A stretch of 64,000 nt of DNA, taken from Gammaproteobacteria bacterium (lineage in GTDB: Bacteria > Pseudomonadota > Gammaproteobacteria > Chromatiales > Chromatiaceae). The notes under the pieces are model-generated. The model worked only from the letters and a program-made list of their open reading frames with translations, ran no database searches and was not told where the DNA came from. This document shows positions 17,927-26,043 of the stretch, piece after piece; positions within the stretch are counted from its first letter, which is position 1, and each line of letters begins with the position of its first letter. A program made the translations under genes and the position numbers. The DNA lies in the NCBI GenBank assembly GCA_011390365.1, contig JAABSM010000003.1, forward strand, positions 1 through 64,000, given 5' to 3'.

Positions 17927-20500
17927 CTACTGGTTTCTGGAGATCCAGGCCCCGCTGAAACCATTTTCCGCCAATCGGTTGTTGATGAAGCGTTTCGCCT
18001 CCGCGGAGGAGCCGAAGCCTTCCAGGCGCAGGCGATACCATGTCTTGCCGGAGACGTCCGCCTCTCGGATGACGGTCTCGATATCCTCTTCAAGCAATTG
18101 CTGGCGTCCCTTTTCGGCCAATGCATGGGTGGCATAGGAGCGGAGGTTGATGCCCCATTCGCCCGGTGCGTCCATCGTCTCACCGCGGGATGGGGTTGGG
18201 ACCTCCTGCGTTTCCGCGACGGCCGGTTCCGAGGCGCTCGCTTCCCCGCCAGCAGGGGTTGCGGCTGGGGCCGCCTTGGTACTCGTTGATGGCGTGGTAT
18301 CGGCGCTGCTCGACAGGGTCTCGTTGGCGGCGGGCGTTGCCGTGCTCGGTTTCGATGGGGCCGGTTGCGGCTGGGTCGACCTTGTTGGAACCGGGGTTGG
18401 CGTCGTGCTCGCGACCGCCGCCGGCGCGGCGGCGCGCATATTCTCAACCTTCAGCAGCTTACCACGCAGTTCCACGACCTCTTCGGTCAGCGCGATGAGC
18501 TCCTGTTTGAGATTTGCCGTCTCTTGGGGGTCGGAACTGGCGAGGATGGCGTCGTGCAGCTTGCTCACCTCCTGCTGAATGGTATCGATGCGCGATTCCA
18601 GCGCACTGAAACGGGGCTCCAGGTCGGGTAGGGCTATCGCCGTGCCATCGCTGGCGACGCCAGGCGCGGGGCGGCTGTTGGCGATGCTGGTCAACTGCCG
18701 ATCCATGTGGTCTGCCTGGGTCTCGAGACGACCGAGACGATCATCGGTTTGCGAGAACTGTCGGTCGACGGTGGAGCGCAGGTCGTTGATCGGTTTTTCG
18801 ACCCGCTTCTCCATCGCGAACATGTTGTCCCGCAACTGCTCCATATCCCTGCGGCTGACGCCGCCGTTGGGGCTGCTGGAGACCTTTTCCTTGAGTTCCT
18901 GGACATCGCCCTGGAGCATGCTGACGTCGTTGCCGAGCTTGGTGCTGTACCAGAAACCGCCGGCCCCGCCCAGCGCGACGATGACGCCGAGGATCGCCAG
19001 CCCGAGGCTGGAGCGACCGCCGCCGCTTTCCGCTGGCTGTTGGGGAGGCGGCATGCCGCCGCCGCTATCGTGCATGCGGCTGGCCGATCGGGAGTCGTCA
19101 TCCATGGGCGCTATCCCGTAGTCGTCGTCCGTCATCCCATCACGGTCGTCGGGATCCATGGAGGCCTCCTGGGTCCCCTGGTCGTCCATGGAGTACAGGC
19201 CGTCGTCCTGGGTGTCGATGGCGACCTCGTCCATCTCCTGGACGGCGGCATCATCGGCCATGTAGAGCTCTTCTTCAGTAACGCTGTCGTCTACGCCGAC
19301 ACTGTTCGGGAGCTCCGCCTCATCCGCTTCCGGTGGTTCAGTGCCGGCCATCATTCCGCCGGAAGCCTCGTCGGCGCTCAACTCCTGTTCGATGCTTTGC
19401 AACTCTTCCTCATTGTCGGGGATGTAATCGCTATCGTAGTCGACGGTGCTGTCATCCTCGGCGGCATACATCTGCTCGCCGATGCCGGTGATCTCTTCAT
19501 CGCTGGGCTCCTCGGCGTCATTGACCACCGCATCGACCAGGCTGGAGTCGGGGATCTCCTCGTCCGCGCCAAATTCGTCTTCGGCGTAGGAGGCCTGATC
19601 CAGTGCGTCGACCAGTTCGTCATCGTCCAGTTCGCGTACCATTTCGTCGGCCTCCTCGGTCGATTCGTTGGCGAGTAGTTCGCCTTCTCCAGTCGCCTCC
19701 ATCGCCGGTGCTTGCTCGGACATCTCTTCGCTCAGGGAGTCAAGGGCCTCTCCTTCGTCGTCGAAATCGTCCATCGGCTGAAAGCCGGCATCGTCGATCG
19801 CCTTGTCCTCATCGGAGGCATTCAGCTCGTCCAGTTCCGCCCTGGCATCTTCGTCGCCGAGCATCTCGGCCCCGAAATCCTCTTCACCCATCTCGGACAT
19901 GAGGGAGTCCAGCTCGTCATCGCCGGGCTCGTCGCCGCTCCCGTCAAGCGGGATTTCGTCGTCGAACGGGCTTTCCTCATCGTCCTCCGCTTCCATCTCC
20001 TGGAGCATATCGGTTTCGGGCGAACCGGCCTCGGTGAAGGTGTCATCCTCCTCCGCGAGCTCATCCTCATCGTCGAACGAAAAGGCCTGCTGAGAGTCAT
20101 CTCGCGATGGTGCGTCAGCGGACGCATCCTCTTTCACGGCTTCGAGTTCCTGATCGTCGTCGCCGGAAGGCAAGGTGTCGTCCACCATGTCGTCCTTGGT
20201 CAGCTCCACCAGTTCGTCATCAAAGCTGTCATCGCCGAGTTCCGAAGAGGACTCGAGATCGTGCAAGATATCGTTGAGGTCGGTCTGGTCCGCGTACTGA
20301 TCATCCTCCATCTCCAGTTCGGCGAGGAAGTCGTCGGGGTTGCCGCTCTCCAGCTCGCTTGCGGGATCCATGGCGTCGAGGTCGATCTCATCGGAATCGT
20401 CGTCCAGCCCCAGGCTGCCGTCGTCCATGTCTTCGAGGCGGTTCAGGGTGGAATCCTCTTCCAGTTGATCGAAGTCGTTTGATTTCTTGCTGTTGCTCAT
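17927..20500 (-). CDS. Large acidic SPOR-domain membrane protein
   Basis: This 857-residue protein starts at the ATG preceded by GGGAGATGATGTG; an upstream in-frame ATG lacks a better site. About 480 N-terminal residues are extremely acidic and low-complexity (Asp/Glu-rich, predicted cytoplasmic and disordered). One transmembrane helix follows near residue 500 (LAILGVIVALGGAGGFWY), then a coiled-coil region with heptad-like Leu/Ile, a Pro/Thr/Ala-rich linker, and a C-terminal SPOR domain (about 775-857, starting GEWGINLRSYATHALAEKGR). SPOR domains bind denuded glycan strands at the septum, so a division or envelope-remodelling role is inferred. The overall layout is that of a bitopic protein with cytoplasmic N-terminus and periplasmic SPOR. 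The long acidic segment is unusual for this class. Confidence 0.85.
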   Translation of the reverse strand: MSNSKKSNDFDQLEEDSTLNRLEDMDDGSLGLDDDSDEIDLDAMDPASELESGNPDDFLAELEMEDDQYADQTDLNDILHDLESSSELGDDSFDDELVELTKDDMVDDTLPSGDDDQELEAVKEDASADAPSRDDSQQAFSFDDEDELAEEDDTFTEAGSPETDMLQEMEAEDDEESPFDDEIPLDGSGDEPGDDELDSLMSEMGEEDFGAEMLGDEDARAELDELNASDEDKAIDDAGFQPMDDFDDEGEALDSLSEEMSEQAPAMEATGEGELLANESTEEADEMVRELDDDELVDALDQASYAEDEFGADEEIPDSSLVDAVVNDAEEPSDEEITGIGEQMYAAEDDSTVDYDSDYIPDNEEELQSIEQELSADEASGGMMAGTEPPEADEAELPNSVGVDDSVTEEELYMADDAAVQEMDEVAIDTQDDGLYSMDDQGTQEASMDPDDRDGMTDDDYGIAPMDDDSRSASRMHDSGGGMPPPQQPAESGGGRSSLGLAILGVIVALGGAGGFWYSTKLGNDVSMLQGDVQELKEKVSSSPNGGVSRRDMEQLRDNMFAMEKRVEKPINDLRSTVDRQFSQTDDRLGRLETQADHMDRQLTSIANSRPAPGVASDGTAIALPDLEPRFSALESRIDTIQQEVSKLHDAILASSDPQETANLKQELIALTEEVVELRGKLLKVENMRAAAPAAVASTTPTPVPTRSTQPQPAPSKPSTATPAANETLSSSADTTPSTSTKAAPAATPAGGEASASEPAVAETQEVPTPSRGETMDAPGEWGINLRSYATHALAEKGRQQLLEEDIETVIREADVSGKTWYRLRLEGFGSSAEAKRFINNRLAENGFSGAWISRNQ

Positions 20501-20645
20501 CACATCATCTCCCGGCCGGGCCGTCCTATCGGGCAAGGGGTTCGCTATGGGTTCCCGCTGCGAGCGCGCGGGGTATTTTCCTGATCATACCTTGGCGTAG
20601 CGGTAACGGTTACGCCGGTAAAGTATAGAAGATAGCTTGTGCTAT

Positions 20646-20674
20646 ACAATAAGTTAACTTCGCAAATTTAACAA
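20646..20674 (-). promoter_or_regulatory. Candidate sigma70-type promoter for the SPOR gene
   Basis: Read leftward, TTGTTA (20674-20669) and TATTGT (20651-20646) are separated by 17 nt, in the most AT-rich stretch of this neighbourhood and about 145 nt before the start codon. Each hexamer matches the consensus at 4 of 6 positions. It is prediction only. Confidence 0.3.
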
Positions 20675-20747
20675 GTTTATTTGAAAATATTTGTAACTGA
20701 TTGAAAAGGCTAGCATAGACAGATCTTCGGCTGGAGGGGTTCAGCGG

Positions 20748-21539
20748 TCAGAGGGGCCTCCAGGGGTGTTCGGGGATGTTGTCGGCGGTCAGGTCGGGGC
20801 TGGCGGGGCGAATTTTGTACACACTGGAAAGGTTTTGAAGGGTCAAGACCTGGCTCGGATCGCCACTGGCGATCAGGCGTCCCCGGTCAAGCAGAACGAG
20901 TCTGTCGCAGTAGCGGCTGGCAAGGGTGAGGTCGTGGAGGGAGATGCATACCGACAGGCCGAGGCGTGAGCGCGATCTCAGCAATTCCATGACTGCCAGT
21001 TGGTGTGATGGGTCAAGGGCGGCGGTGGGTTCATCGGCCAGGATCAGGTCGGGACGGGTGGCCAGTGCGCGGGCGATGGCGACCCGCGCCAACTCCCCGC
21101 CGGAGAGGGTGTCGACCGCGCGCCGGCTCAGGTGATCGACGTCGGTTTCCGCCATTACCGCCTCGACGATGCGCCGCTCCTCCGGCCCTGCGTCGCGGCC
21201 CGGCGCAAGATGGGGCAGCCGGCCCAGCGCGACGGTCTGTTCCACGCTGATTGGCCAATGGGCGATGATCTTCTGAGGGATGTAGGCGATTTCCCGGGAA
21301 CGACACTCCCGATTGGCTTCGGCATAGGGCTCGCCGCGAAACAGCAACCGCCCTCCTGCCGGGCGCAGCAGCCCGGCGAACAGCCTGAGCAGGGTGCTCT
21401 TGCCGGAGCCGTTGGGTCCCACCAGCCCGAGCAGCTCGCCTTGATGAAGGGCAAGATCCAGCGGCCGCAGGATCGCCCGCCCCGCAACGCCATATTCGAT
21501 GCCCCGGGCCGCCAGCGGCGAGGGTCGATCTCGCTTCAT
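20748..21539 (-). CDS. ABC transporter ATPase, cobalamin/iron-chelate type
   Basis: This 263-residue ATPase subunit has Walker A GPNGSGKST (near residue 40), signature LSGGELARV, Walker B LILADEPT and switch His in SLHDLTL. The start ATG overlaps the permease stop (ATGA); an upstream open extension is a shadow of the permease gene. It is the third gene of a binding-protein/permease/ATPase operon of the BtuFCD/FecBCDE class and energises import through the inner membrane. The operon type fits vitamin B12 or ferric chelate uptake; no outer-membrane receptor or cobalamin riboswitch is visible nearby to decide the substrate. Confidence 0.88.
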   Translation of the reverse strand: MKRDRPSPLAARGIEYGVAGRAILRPLDLALHQGELLGLVGPNGSGKSTLLRLFAGLLRPAGGRLLFRGEPYAEANRECRSREIAYIPQKIIAHWPISVEQTVALGRLPHLAPGRDAGPEERRIVEAVMAETDVDHLSRRAVDTLSGGELARVAIARALATRPDLILADEPTAALDPSHQLAVMELLRSRSRLGLSVCISLHDLTLASRYCDRLVLLDRGRLIASGDPSQVLTLQNLSSVYKIRPASPDLTADNIPEHPWRPL

Positions 21540-22519
21540 TGGCGGCTCCGCATGCGCAGGATCAGGTGGAGAAAGAAGGGCGCCCCGGCCAACGAGGTGA
21601 TCACGCCGATCTTCAGGTCGCCGGCGGGGAAGAGTCGCACCGCGATGTCCGCCAGCAATACCATCAACGCCCCGCCCAGCGCCGAGGGCCACAGCAGCGC
21701 GCCGGGCATCCAGTTTACCAGCGGACGCAGGATGTGGGGCGCCGCCAGCCCCACGAAGCCGATGGATCCGGTCAGGGAGACCGCCGCGCCTACCCCGAGC
21801 GCATTGGCGGCGAAGATGCGACGCTTGAGCCCGGTGATATCCATGCCCAGAGTCCGTGCCGTCTCCTCCCCCAGGTTGAGGGCGTCGAGCCCGCGCCCGG
21901 CCCCCGCCAGCAGGAGCCAGGCGATCAGTGACAGCGGCAACAGGAAGGCGACCTCATCCATGCCCACGTCCGCCACCGACCCCAGCATCCACACCACGAT
22001 CTCCTGCACCGCGTAGGGATTTGGTGCAAGGTTGAGCAGCAGCGAGATCAGGGCGATGGAGAAGGAGCCCACCGCCACCCCCGCCAGAATCAGGGTGAAG
22101 CCGTTGGGGTCTCGCCCGCCCAGGTGATGGACCAGGGCCACCGCCGCCAGCGCCCCGAGCATGCCGCCGCTGACGACGCCGAAGATCGAGGCCGCGCCGA
22201 AGTAGATCATCACCACCGCCCCCAGCGCGCCGCCGCTGGTCGCCCCGGTCAGGTCCGGGCTGGCCAGGGGATTGCGCAGCAGGCCCTGCACCGCCGCCCC
22301 GCACATGCCGAGTGAGGCGCCCGCGATCATCGCCGTCAGGGTGCGCGGCAGGCGAATCTCCAGCAGGATGATGCGGGTGGTCTCGGCGCGGGCATCCCAC
22401 AGCGCGGCGACAAGGTCCCCGGCCGGGATGGCGACACTGCCGATACCCAGCGAGAGCAGGGCGGCGACGCCCAAAAGCAGCCCCAGCAGGGCGTTGAGAC
22501 GGGCGGCGGCGCGCATCAT
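21536..22519 (-). CDS. ABC transporter permease, FecCD/BtuC family
   Basis: This 327-residue polytopic permease belongs to the FecCD family, with about nine or ten hydrophobic helices. Family landmarks are RLPRTLTAMIAGASLGMCGAAVQG, NPLASPDLTG, and GFVGLAAPHILRPL near the C-terminus. Two adjacent ATG codons can start it; the upstream one is used here. It lies 7 nt after the stop of the binding-protein gene and overlaps the ATPase gene by 4 nt, so the three are one operon. Substrate is probably cobalamin or an iron chelate. Confidence 0.88.
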   Translation of the reverse strand: MMRAAARLNALLGLLLGVAALLSLGIGSVAIPAGDLVAALWDARAETTRIILLEIRLPRTLTAMIAGASLGMCGAAVQGLLRNPLASPDLTGATSGGALGAVVMIYFGAASIFGVVSGGMLGALAAVALVHHLGGRDPNGFTLILAGVAVGSFSIALISLLLNLAPNPYAVQEIVVWMLGSVADVGMDEVAFLLPLSLIAWLLLAGAGRGLDALNLGEETARTLGMDITGLKRRIFAANALGVGAAVSLTGSIGFVGLAAPHILRPLVNWMPGALLWPSALGGALMVLLADIAVRLFPAGDLKIGVITSLAGAPFFLHLILRMRSRQ

Positions 22520-22526
22520 CCTGGGC

Positions 22527-23468
22527 TCATGGCCGTGCCTCGGGGGGTAGCTGGCGGCGCGCCCGCGCCAGTTGTTCCACCGCCTCGGCCAGCATCGGCC
22601 CGCCGCAGATCCAGTAACGGTAATCCACCTGCCGGAGGGCATCCCCGTGCGCCACCTTTCGCAGTGCCGGATGGTCGAGAATGCGCAGCGCCAGGGCGTT
22701 GCGCTTGCTGGCCGAGGTGGAGGTGAAGATGGCGTCCGGGGCCAGCGTGATGAGGCGTTCCAGATCGATGGGCGCGTAGCCCTGGATCCCCGCCTCCGTC
22801 GCCAGATTGCGCCAGCCCGCCAGACGCAGCGCCTCATCCTGCAAGGTCCCGCGGCCACTGGTATAGCCGTTGGGTTGCAGAAAGAGGGCGCTGGGACGCC
22901 CGCGGGGCGATTGTTCGGCGACCTCCGCCAGACGCCGCTCCAGGGTGGCGATCATCGCCTCGGCGCGCCCTTGGCGCCCCAGCCAGCGCCCCATGCGGCG
23001 AAGATTTTGCCGAATCTCGCCGATATCGCTCGCCGCTGGCAACGCCTCCAGTCGCATCCCCTGTTCCAGCAGTCGCGCCCGGGTCAGGCGCGGGGTGTGG
23101 CTGGAGACCAGGATCAGGTCCGGTTCCCGCCCCAGCAACTCCTCGGCCCTGCCGCGGTTGCCTGGATAGGCGCGGGCCTGGTGGGCGACGAAGGAGTAGT
23201 CCGGATTCGTCGCCAATTGACTGAGGGAGATGATCTGCTCCGGTTCGGCCAGCATCACCAGCAGCTGGTCGGTGCAGAGGTTGGTGGAGGCGACGCGGGC
23301 CGGCGTCGGCGCGGATGCCGCTGCCGAAAGATGGGCAAAAGTCAGTAACAGGGGGAGCAGCCAGAGACGCCGCGGCAGCAACGTCTCGCCCAACGCCACC
23401 AGGGCGAAGATGACGAGAAAGAAGAAGAACCGAATCGGCCCCTCGTTGTCGAGGATCCAGGCCTCCAT
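22527..23468 (-). CDS. Periplasmic binding protein (BtuF-like) with captured foreign N-terminus
   Basis: This 313-residue protein has a BtuF/FecB-type body: VASTNLCTDQLLVMLAEPE, DLILVSSH, a long helix linking two lobes, and a C-terminal VDYRYWICGGP segment. It should bind the substrate for the downstream permease. The N-terminus is odd. Residues 1-34 (MEAWILDNEGPIRFFFFLVIF..., LLPRR) look like the start of a sterol desaturase/fatty acid hydroxylase family membrane protein. They are followed at about residue 33 by what looks like the protein's own signal peptide (RRLWLLPLLLTFAHLSAAASA). So there are two hydrophobic segments in tandem. The native start could be an internal TTG or CTG near 23372. 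An insertion-sequence end remnant lies just upstream. Confidence 0.82.
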   Translation of the reverse strand: MEAWILDNEGPIRFFFFLVIFALVALGETLLPRRLWLLPLLLTFAHLSAAASAPTPARVASTNLCTDQLLVMLAEPEQIISLSQLATNPDYSFVAHQARAYPGNRGRAEELLGREPDLILVSSHTPRLTRARLLEQGMRLEALPAASDIGEIRQNLRRMGRWLGRQGRAEAMIATLERRLAEVAEQSPRGRPSALFLQPNGYTSGRGTLQDEALRLAGWRNLATEAGIQGYAPIDLERLITLAPDAIFTSTSASKRNALALRILDHPALRKVAHGDALRQVDYRYWICGGPMLAEAVEQLARARRQLPPEARP

Positions 23469-23529
23469 GTCAACTCCTTGCCGTCATGGCGCGATTTCGG
23501 TGATCTTGGAACAGGGGAAGCAATGTTAA

Positions 23530-23576
23530 GGGGGAACGGGAAAAATGACCAGTGGGGGAGCGGGAAAAATGACCAG
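23530..23576. repeat. Two 23-bp direct repeats, possible IS21-type end
   Basis: Two copies of GGGGGARCGGGAAAAATGACCAG occur with a 24-bp period, differing at one base. Read on the other strand they give CTGGTCATTTTTCCCG units, the kind of multiple short repeat seen at IS21-family termini. No transposase gene is present. The repeats lie 62 bp before the start of the fused BtuF-like gene, so they may mark the event that truncated a former sterol desaturase gene. Confidence 0.5.
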
Positions 23577-23840
23577 CGTGACGGCGCGTAACTTTGCCCG
23601 GGCCGGGGATCTCTCTTGCGCGGAGACGGAGCTCACGGAGTGTTTCTCGACGTGGACGCCATGCGGCCGTGAAAGAGTCGCTTGAAGATTCCGGTGCGGC
23701 GCTAGAGACCACGGTCGTCGCGACCCGTCCAGGCAAGCAAGGCGTGCCTCGGCGTATACTGGTATAGCCGCGCCAAAGTTTTCAGGATTGGCGATATCCG
23801 GAAAACTCATGCGCACATCTAAGGATCACGGAGCACGCCC

Positions 23841-24821
23841 ATGAAACCACTCACTCCCCTCGACGGCGAAACCAAGGCCAACCTCTATCTGCAACTCGCG
23901 CAACTGGACCGGGCCGGAATCGCGCCGTTGCAAGCCCTGCCCAAGGTTCAGGTGAAGGGCGTCGAACCACGCATCAAGCGCGTCCTGCGTCAGCTCGATG
24001 GCGGACGCCCGCTGTCCGAGGCGGGGCGCGCCGCCGGCATCTTCGACGCCTTCGATAGCGCCGCGATCGCCGCCGGTGAGCAGAGCGGCAACTACCCCTT
24101 TGCCCAGCTTGCCGAGTTGCACCGCCTGCGGGCAAGGCGGCGCGCCAAGGTGCGCAGCCGTCTGTGGCTGCCGCTGGGGGTGCTGCTGTTGGCGTTGGTG
24201 GTGCGTCCGCTCCCCGCCCTGATTGGCGGATCCTTGGGGGCCGGCGGGTATCTGATCCAGTCGCTGGGTCTCTTCATGCTGCTGCTGGCACTGTTCTGGG
24301 GGCTATCGCGGTTGCCGCGACTGGCGCGTCACTGGGGCCTGGCGGAGCCGTGGGACGGCGCGGTGCTGGCCATCCCCGTGGTCGGCTCACTGGTGCGACG
24401 CCGCGACATGCTCGAATTCGCCCGCGCGCTGGGGCTGTTGAGCAGGGCCGGGGCGCCGATGTTCGAAGCGATGCCGGCGGCCAGGGGCGTGGTCACCAAC
24501 CGCCGTCTTCGCGATCGCCTGGGCTTCGTGGAGGAGGCCCTCCATCAGGGGGCTACCGTTACCGACGCATTGGCCCGCTCCCCCGACTTCGACGGCTCGC
24601 TGCTGGCCTTTGCCGGCAGCGGCGAACAGGCTGGGGCCATTGATACCATGTTGCTTCACTATGTGCGCCTGGAGGAGGAGCAACTGAACGACGCCGAGGA
24701 TCGTCTCGCTACCTGGGTCCCGCGCCTGATCTACCTCGCCGTCGCCATCTGGATGGCCGCCACCATCCTCAGCGCCGGCGCGCCGGGTTCTCTGGATGTC
24801 CTCAAGGATCTGGAGCGGTAG
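23841..24821 (+). CDS. Orphan T2SF/PilC-GspF-like membrane protein
   Basis: This 326-residue protein has the F-domain pattern of type II secretion/type IV pilus platforms. A first helical bundle at about residues 10-90 carries AAIAAGEQSGNYPFAQLAEL. Two hydrophobic helices (about 110-130 and 140-160) follow, then a second bundle (about 185-300) with FARALGLLSRAGAPMFEAM and AGSGEQAGAIDTML, then a final helix. It is shorter than PilC and stands alone with no secretion ATPase or pseudopilin beside it. It could serve another pilus system or be a relic. It is clearly distinct from the pilC at 13.3 kb. Confidence 0.85.
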   Translation: MKPLTPLDGETKANLYLQLAQLDRAGIAPLQALPKVQVKGVEPRIKRVLRQLDGGRPLSEAGRAAGIFDAFDSAAIAAGEQSGNYPFAQLAELHRLRARRRAKVRSRLWLPLGVLLLALVVRPLPALIGGSLGAGGYLIQSLGLFMLLLALFWGLSRLPRLARHWGLAEPWDGAVLAIPVVGSLVRRRDMLEFARALGLLSRAGAPMFEAMPAARGVVTNRRLRDRLGFVEEALHQGATVTDALARSPDFDGSLLAFAGSGEQAGAIDTMLLHYVRLEEEQLNDAEDRLATWVPRLIYLAVAIWMAATILSAGAPGSLDVLKDLER

Positions 24822-25235
24822 TACGGGCGCGCGCGAGTCACAAAAACAAAGAGCGACCATGCCGGCCTGAGGTCCGGGTTCCAGTCGGGAGGTCCTTTGC
24901 CGGAAGCCTCACGTCCTTTTTAAATATTTCGGAAATATTGCAATCAGATGACTCGCGTCATGGCAATGGCTGGGATATGGGTTATGCTATGGGGCAACGC
25001 ATCACTGCGCCTGCGAGTCTCTGCGTGAATCCTTGCTCATGCGTCTAAGGCTCTGAGTTTGTTGGGGCGTATAAAAATGATCCGGGTGCATTGCTTCGCG
25101 ACCGCAGGAAGGCTCGTCGCCGTTTCCCCGCCGGAGGGTGAAGCGAAGACAGGCATTCGTTACTGAAATATTTCATAAAGATGACGGGTAGGGCGATGCC
25201 CGAGGCCCGGGTTTGTCGTCATTTAGGAGGAGAGT
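24822..25235 (+). other. Gene-free stretch upstream of the DUF47/pit operon
   Basis: No gene is seen in these 414 bases. AT-rich patches at about 24920-24935 and 25163-25178 (GAAATATTTCATAAAG) may hold the promoter of the downstream gene. A strong ribosome binding site, AGGAGGAGAG, ends 2 nt before the ATG at 25236. Confidence 0.4.
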
Positions 25236-25916
25236 ATGCGATCCACCAATCCCATCGCTTCCCTGTTGGGGAGTTCACCATTCAAGCCGATTCAGGCCCA
25301 CATGCGGGTGGTACAGGAGTGTGCCGGCGAGATGCCGGGGCTGTTCGACGCCCTGTTCGCCGGCGATCAGGAGGCCATGGCCGCGGCCAAGGAGCGGATC
25401 TTCACCAAGGAGCAGGAGGCGGACGAGATCAAGAACCGGCTGCGCGCCCACCTGCCGAAGAGCCTCTTCATGCCGGTGGATCGACGCGACCTGCTGGAGC
25501 TGCTGGAGCTTCAGGACTCCATCGCCAACACCGCCCAGGATATCGCCGGGCTGATGATGGAGCGGGACATGTCCCTGCCCGAGGAGATGGCCGAGCCCAC
25601 CAAGGTCTTCGTGCGCGGTTGCGTCGACACCTGCGCCCATTGCGGCAAGATCATCGAAGAGCTCGACGAGCTGGTGGAGATGGGCTTTCGCGGCCGCGAG
25701 GCCACCAAGGTCGAGGAGATGGTGGACGAACTCAACAAGATCGAAGACGAGACCGACCGCATGGGCATGGACCTGGCGCGAACCCTGTTTTCGAAGGAGG
25801 ACGAGATGAAGCCGGTGTCGGTGGTCTTCTGGTACCAGATGATCCACTGGATCGGCGATCTGGCCGACTACTCGGAGAAGGTGGGGGATCGCATGCGGCT
25901 GCTGATCGCCCGCTGA
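25236..25916 (+). CDS. DUF47 (TIGR00153) PhoU-like phosphate transport regulator
   Basis: This 226-residue all-helical protein belongs to the DUF47/TIGR00153 family, distantly related to PhoU. Landmarks are NPIASLLGSSPFKPIQAHM, an acidic helix KEQEADEIKNRLR, LQDSIANTAQDIAGL, and IHWIGDLADYSEKVGDRMR at the C-terminus. The E(A)D.IK and D..E..GD.. patterns are typical metal-binding positions of PhoU-like helices. Family members are usually encoded directly before Pit transporters, as here (127 nt to pit), and are thought to regulate them. It is cytoplasmic; no signal peptide is present. It heads the phosphate-related island. Confidence 0.92.
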   Translation: MRSTNPIASLLGSSPFKPIQAHMRVVQECAGEMPGLFDALFAGDQEAMAAAKERIFTKEQEADEIKNRLRAHLPKSLFMPVDRRDLLELLELQDSIANTAQDIAGLMMERDMSLPEEMAEPTKVFVRGCVDTCAHCGKIIEELDELVEMGFRGREATKVEEMVDELNKIEDETDRMGMDLARTLFSKEDEMKPVSVVFWYQMIHWIGDLADYSEKVGDRMRLLIAR

Positions 25917-26043
25917 GGCGACGCACACCCATAATCCTTCAGTGGCATTAGCCGAAACGACAAGATCTGATAACGATGGACCGCCCCAGGGTCCCGCCAA
26001 GAACTACCGGGGCGATCCAGCGGCAAACTAGCAGGAGTTCGCG

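Noticed and set aside
23469-23840. Cobalamin riboswitch upstream of the BtuF-like gene
   Set aside because: No recognisable B12-box (GCCACTG) or conserved riboswitch core was found in the leader.
25163-25190. Possible Pho box upstream of the DUF47-pit operon
   Set aside because: ATTTCATAAAGATGACGG resembles the CTGTCAT half-site at 5 of 7 positions but the second half is poor; too weak to annotate.
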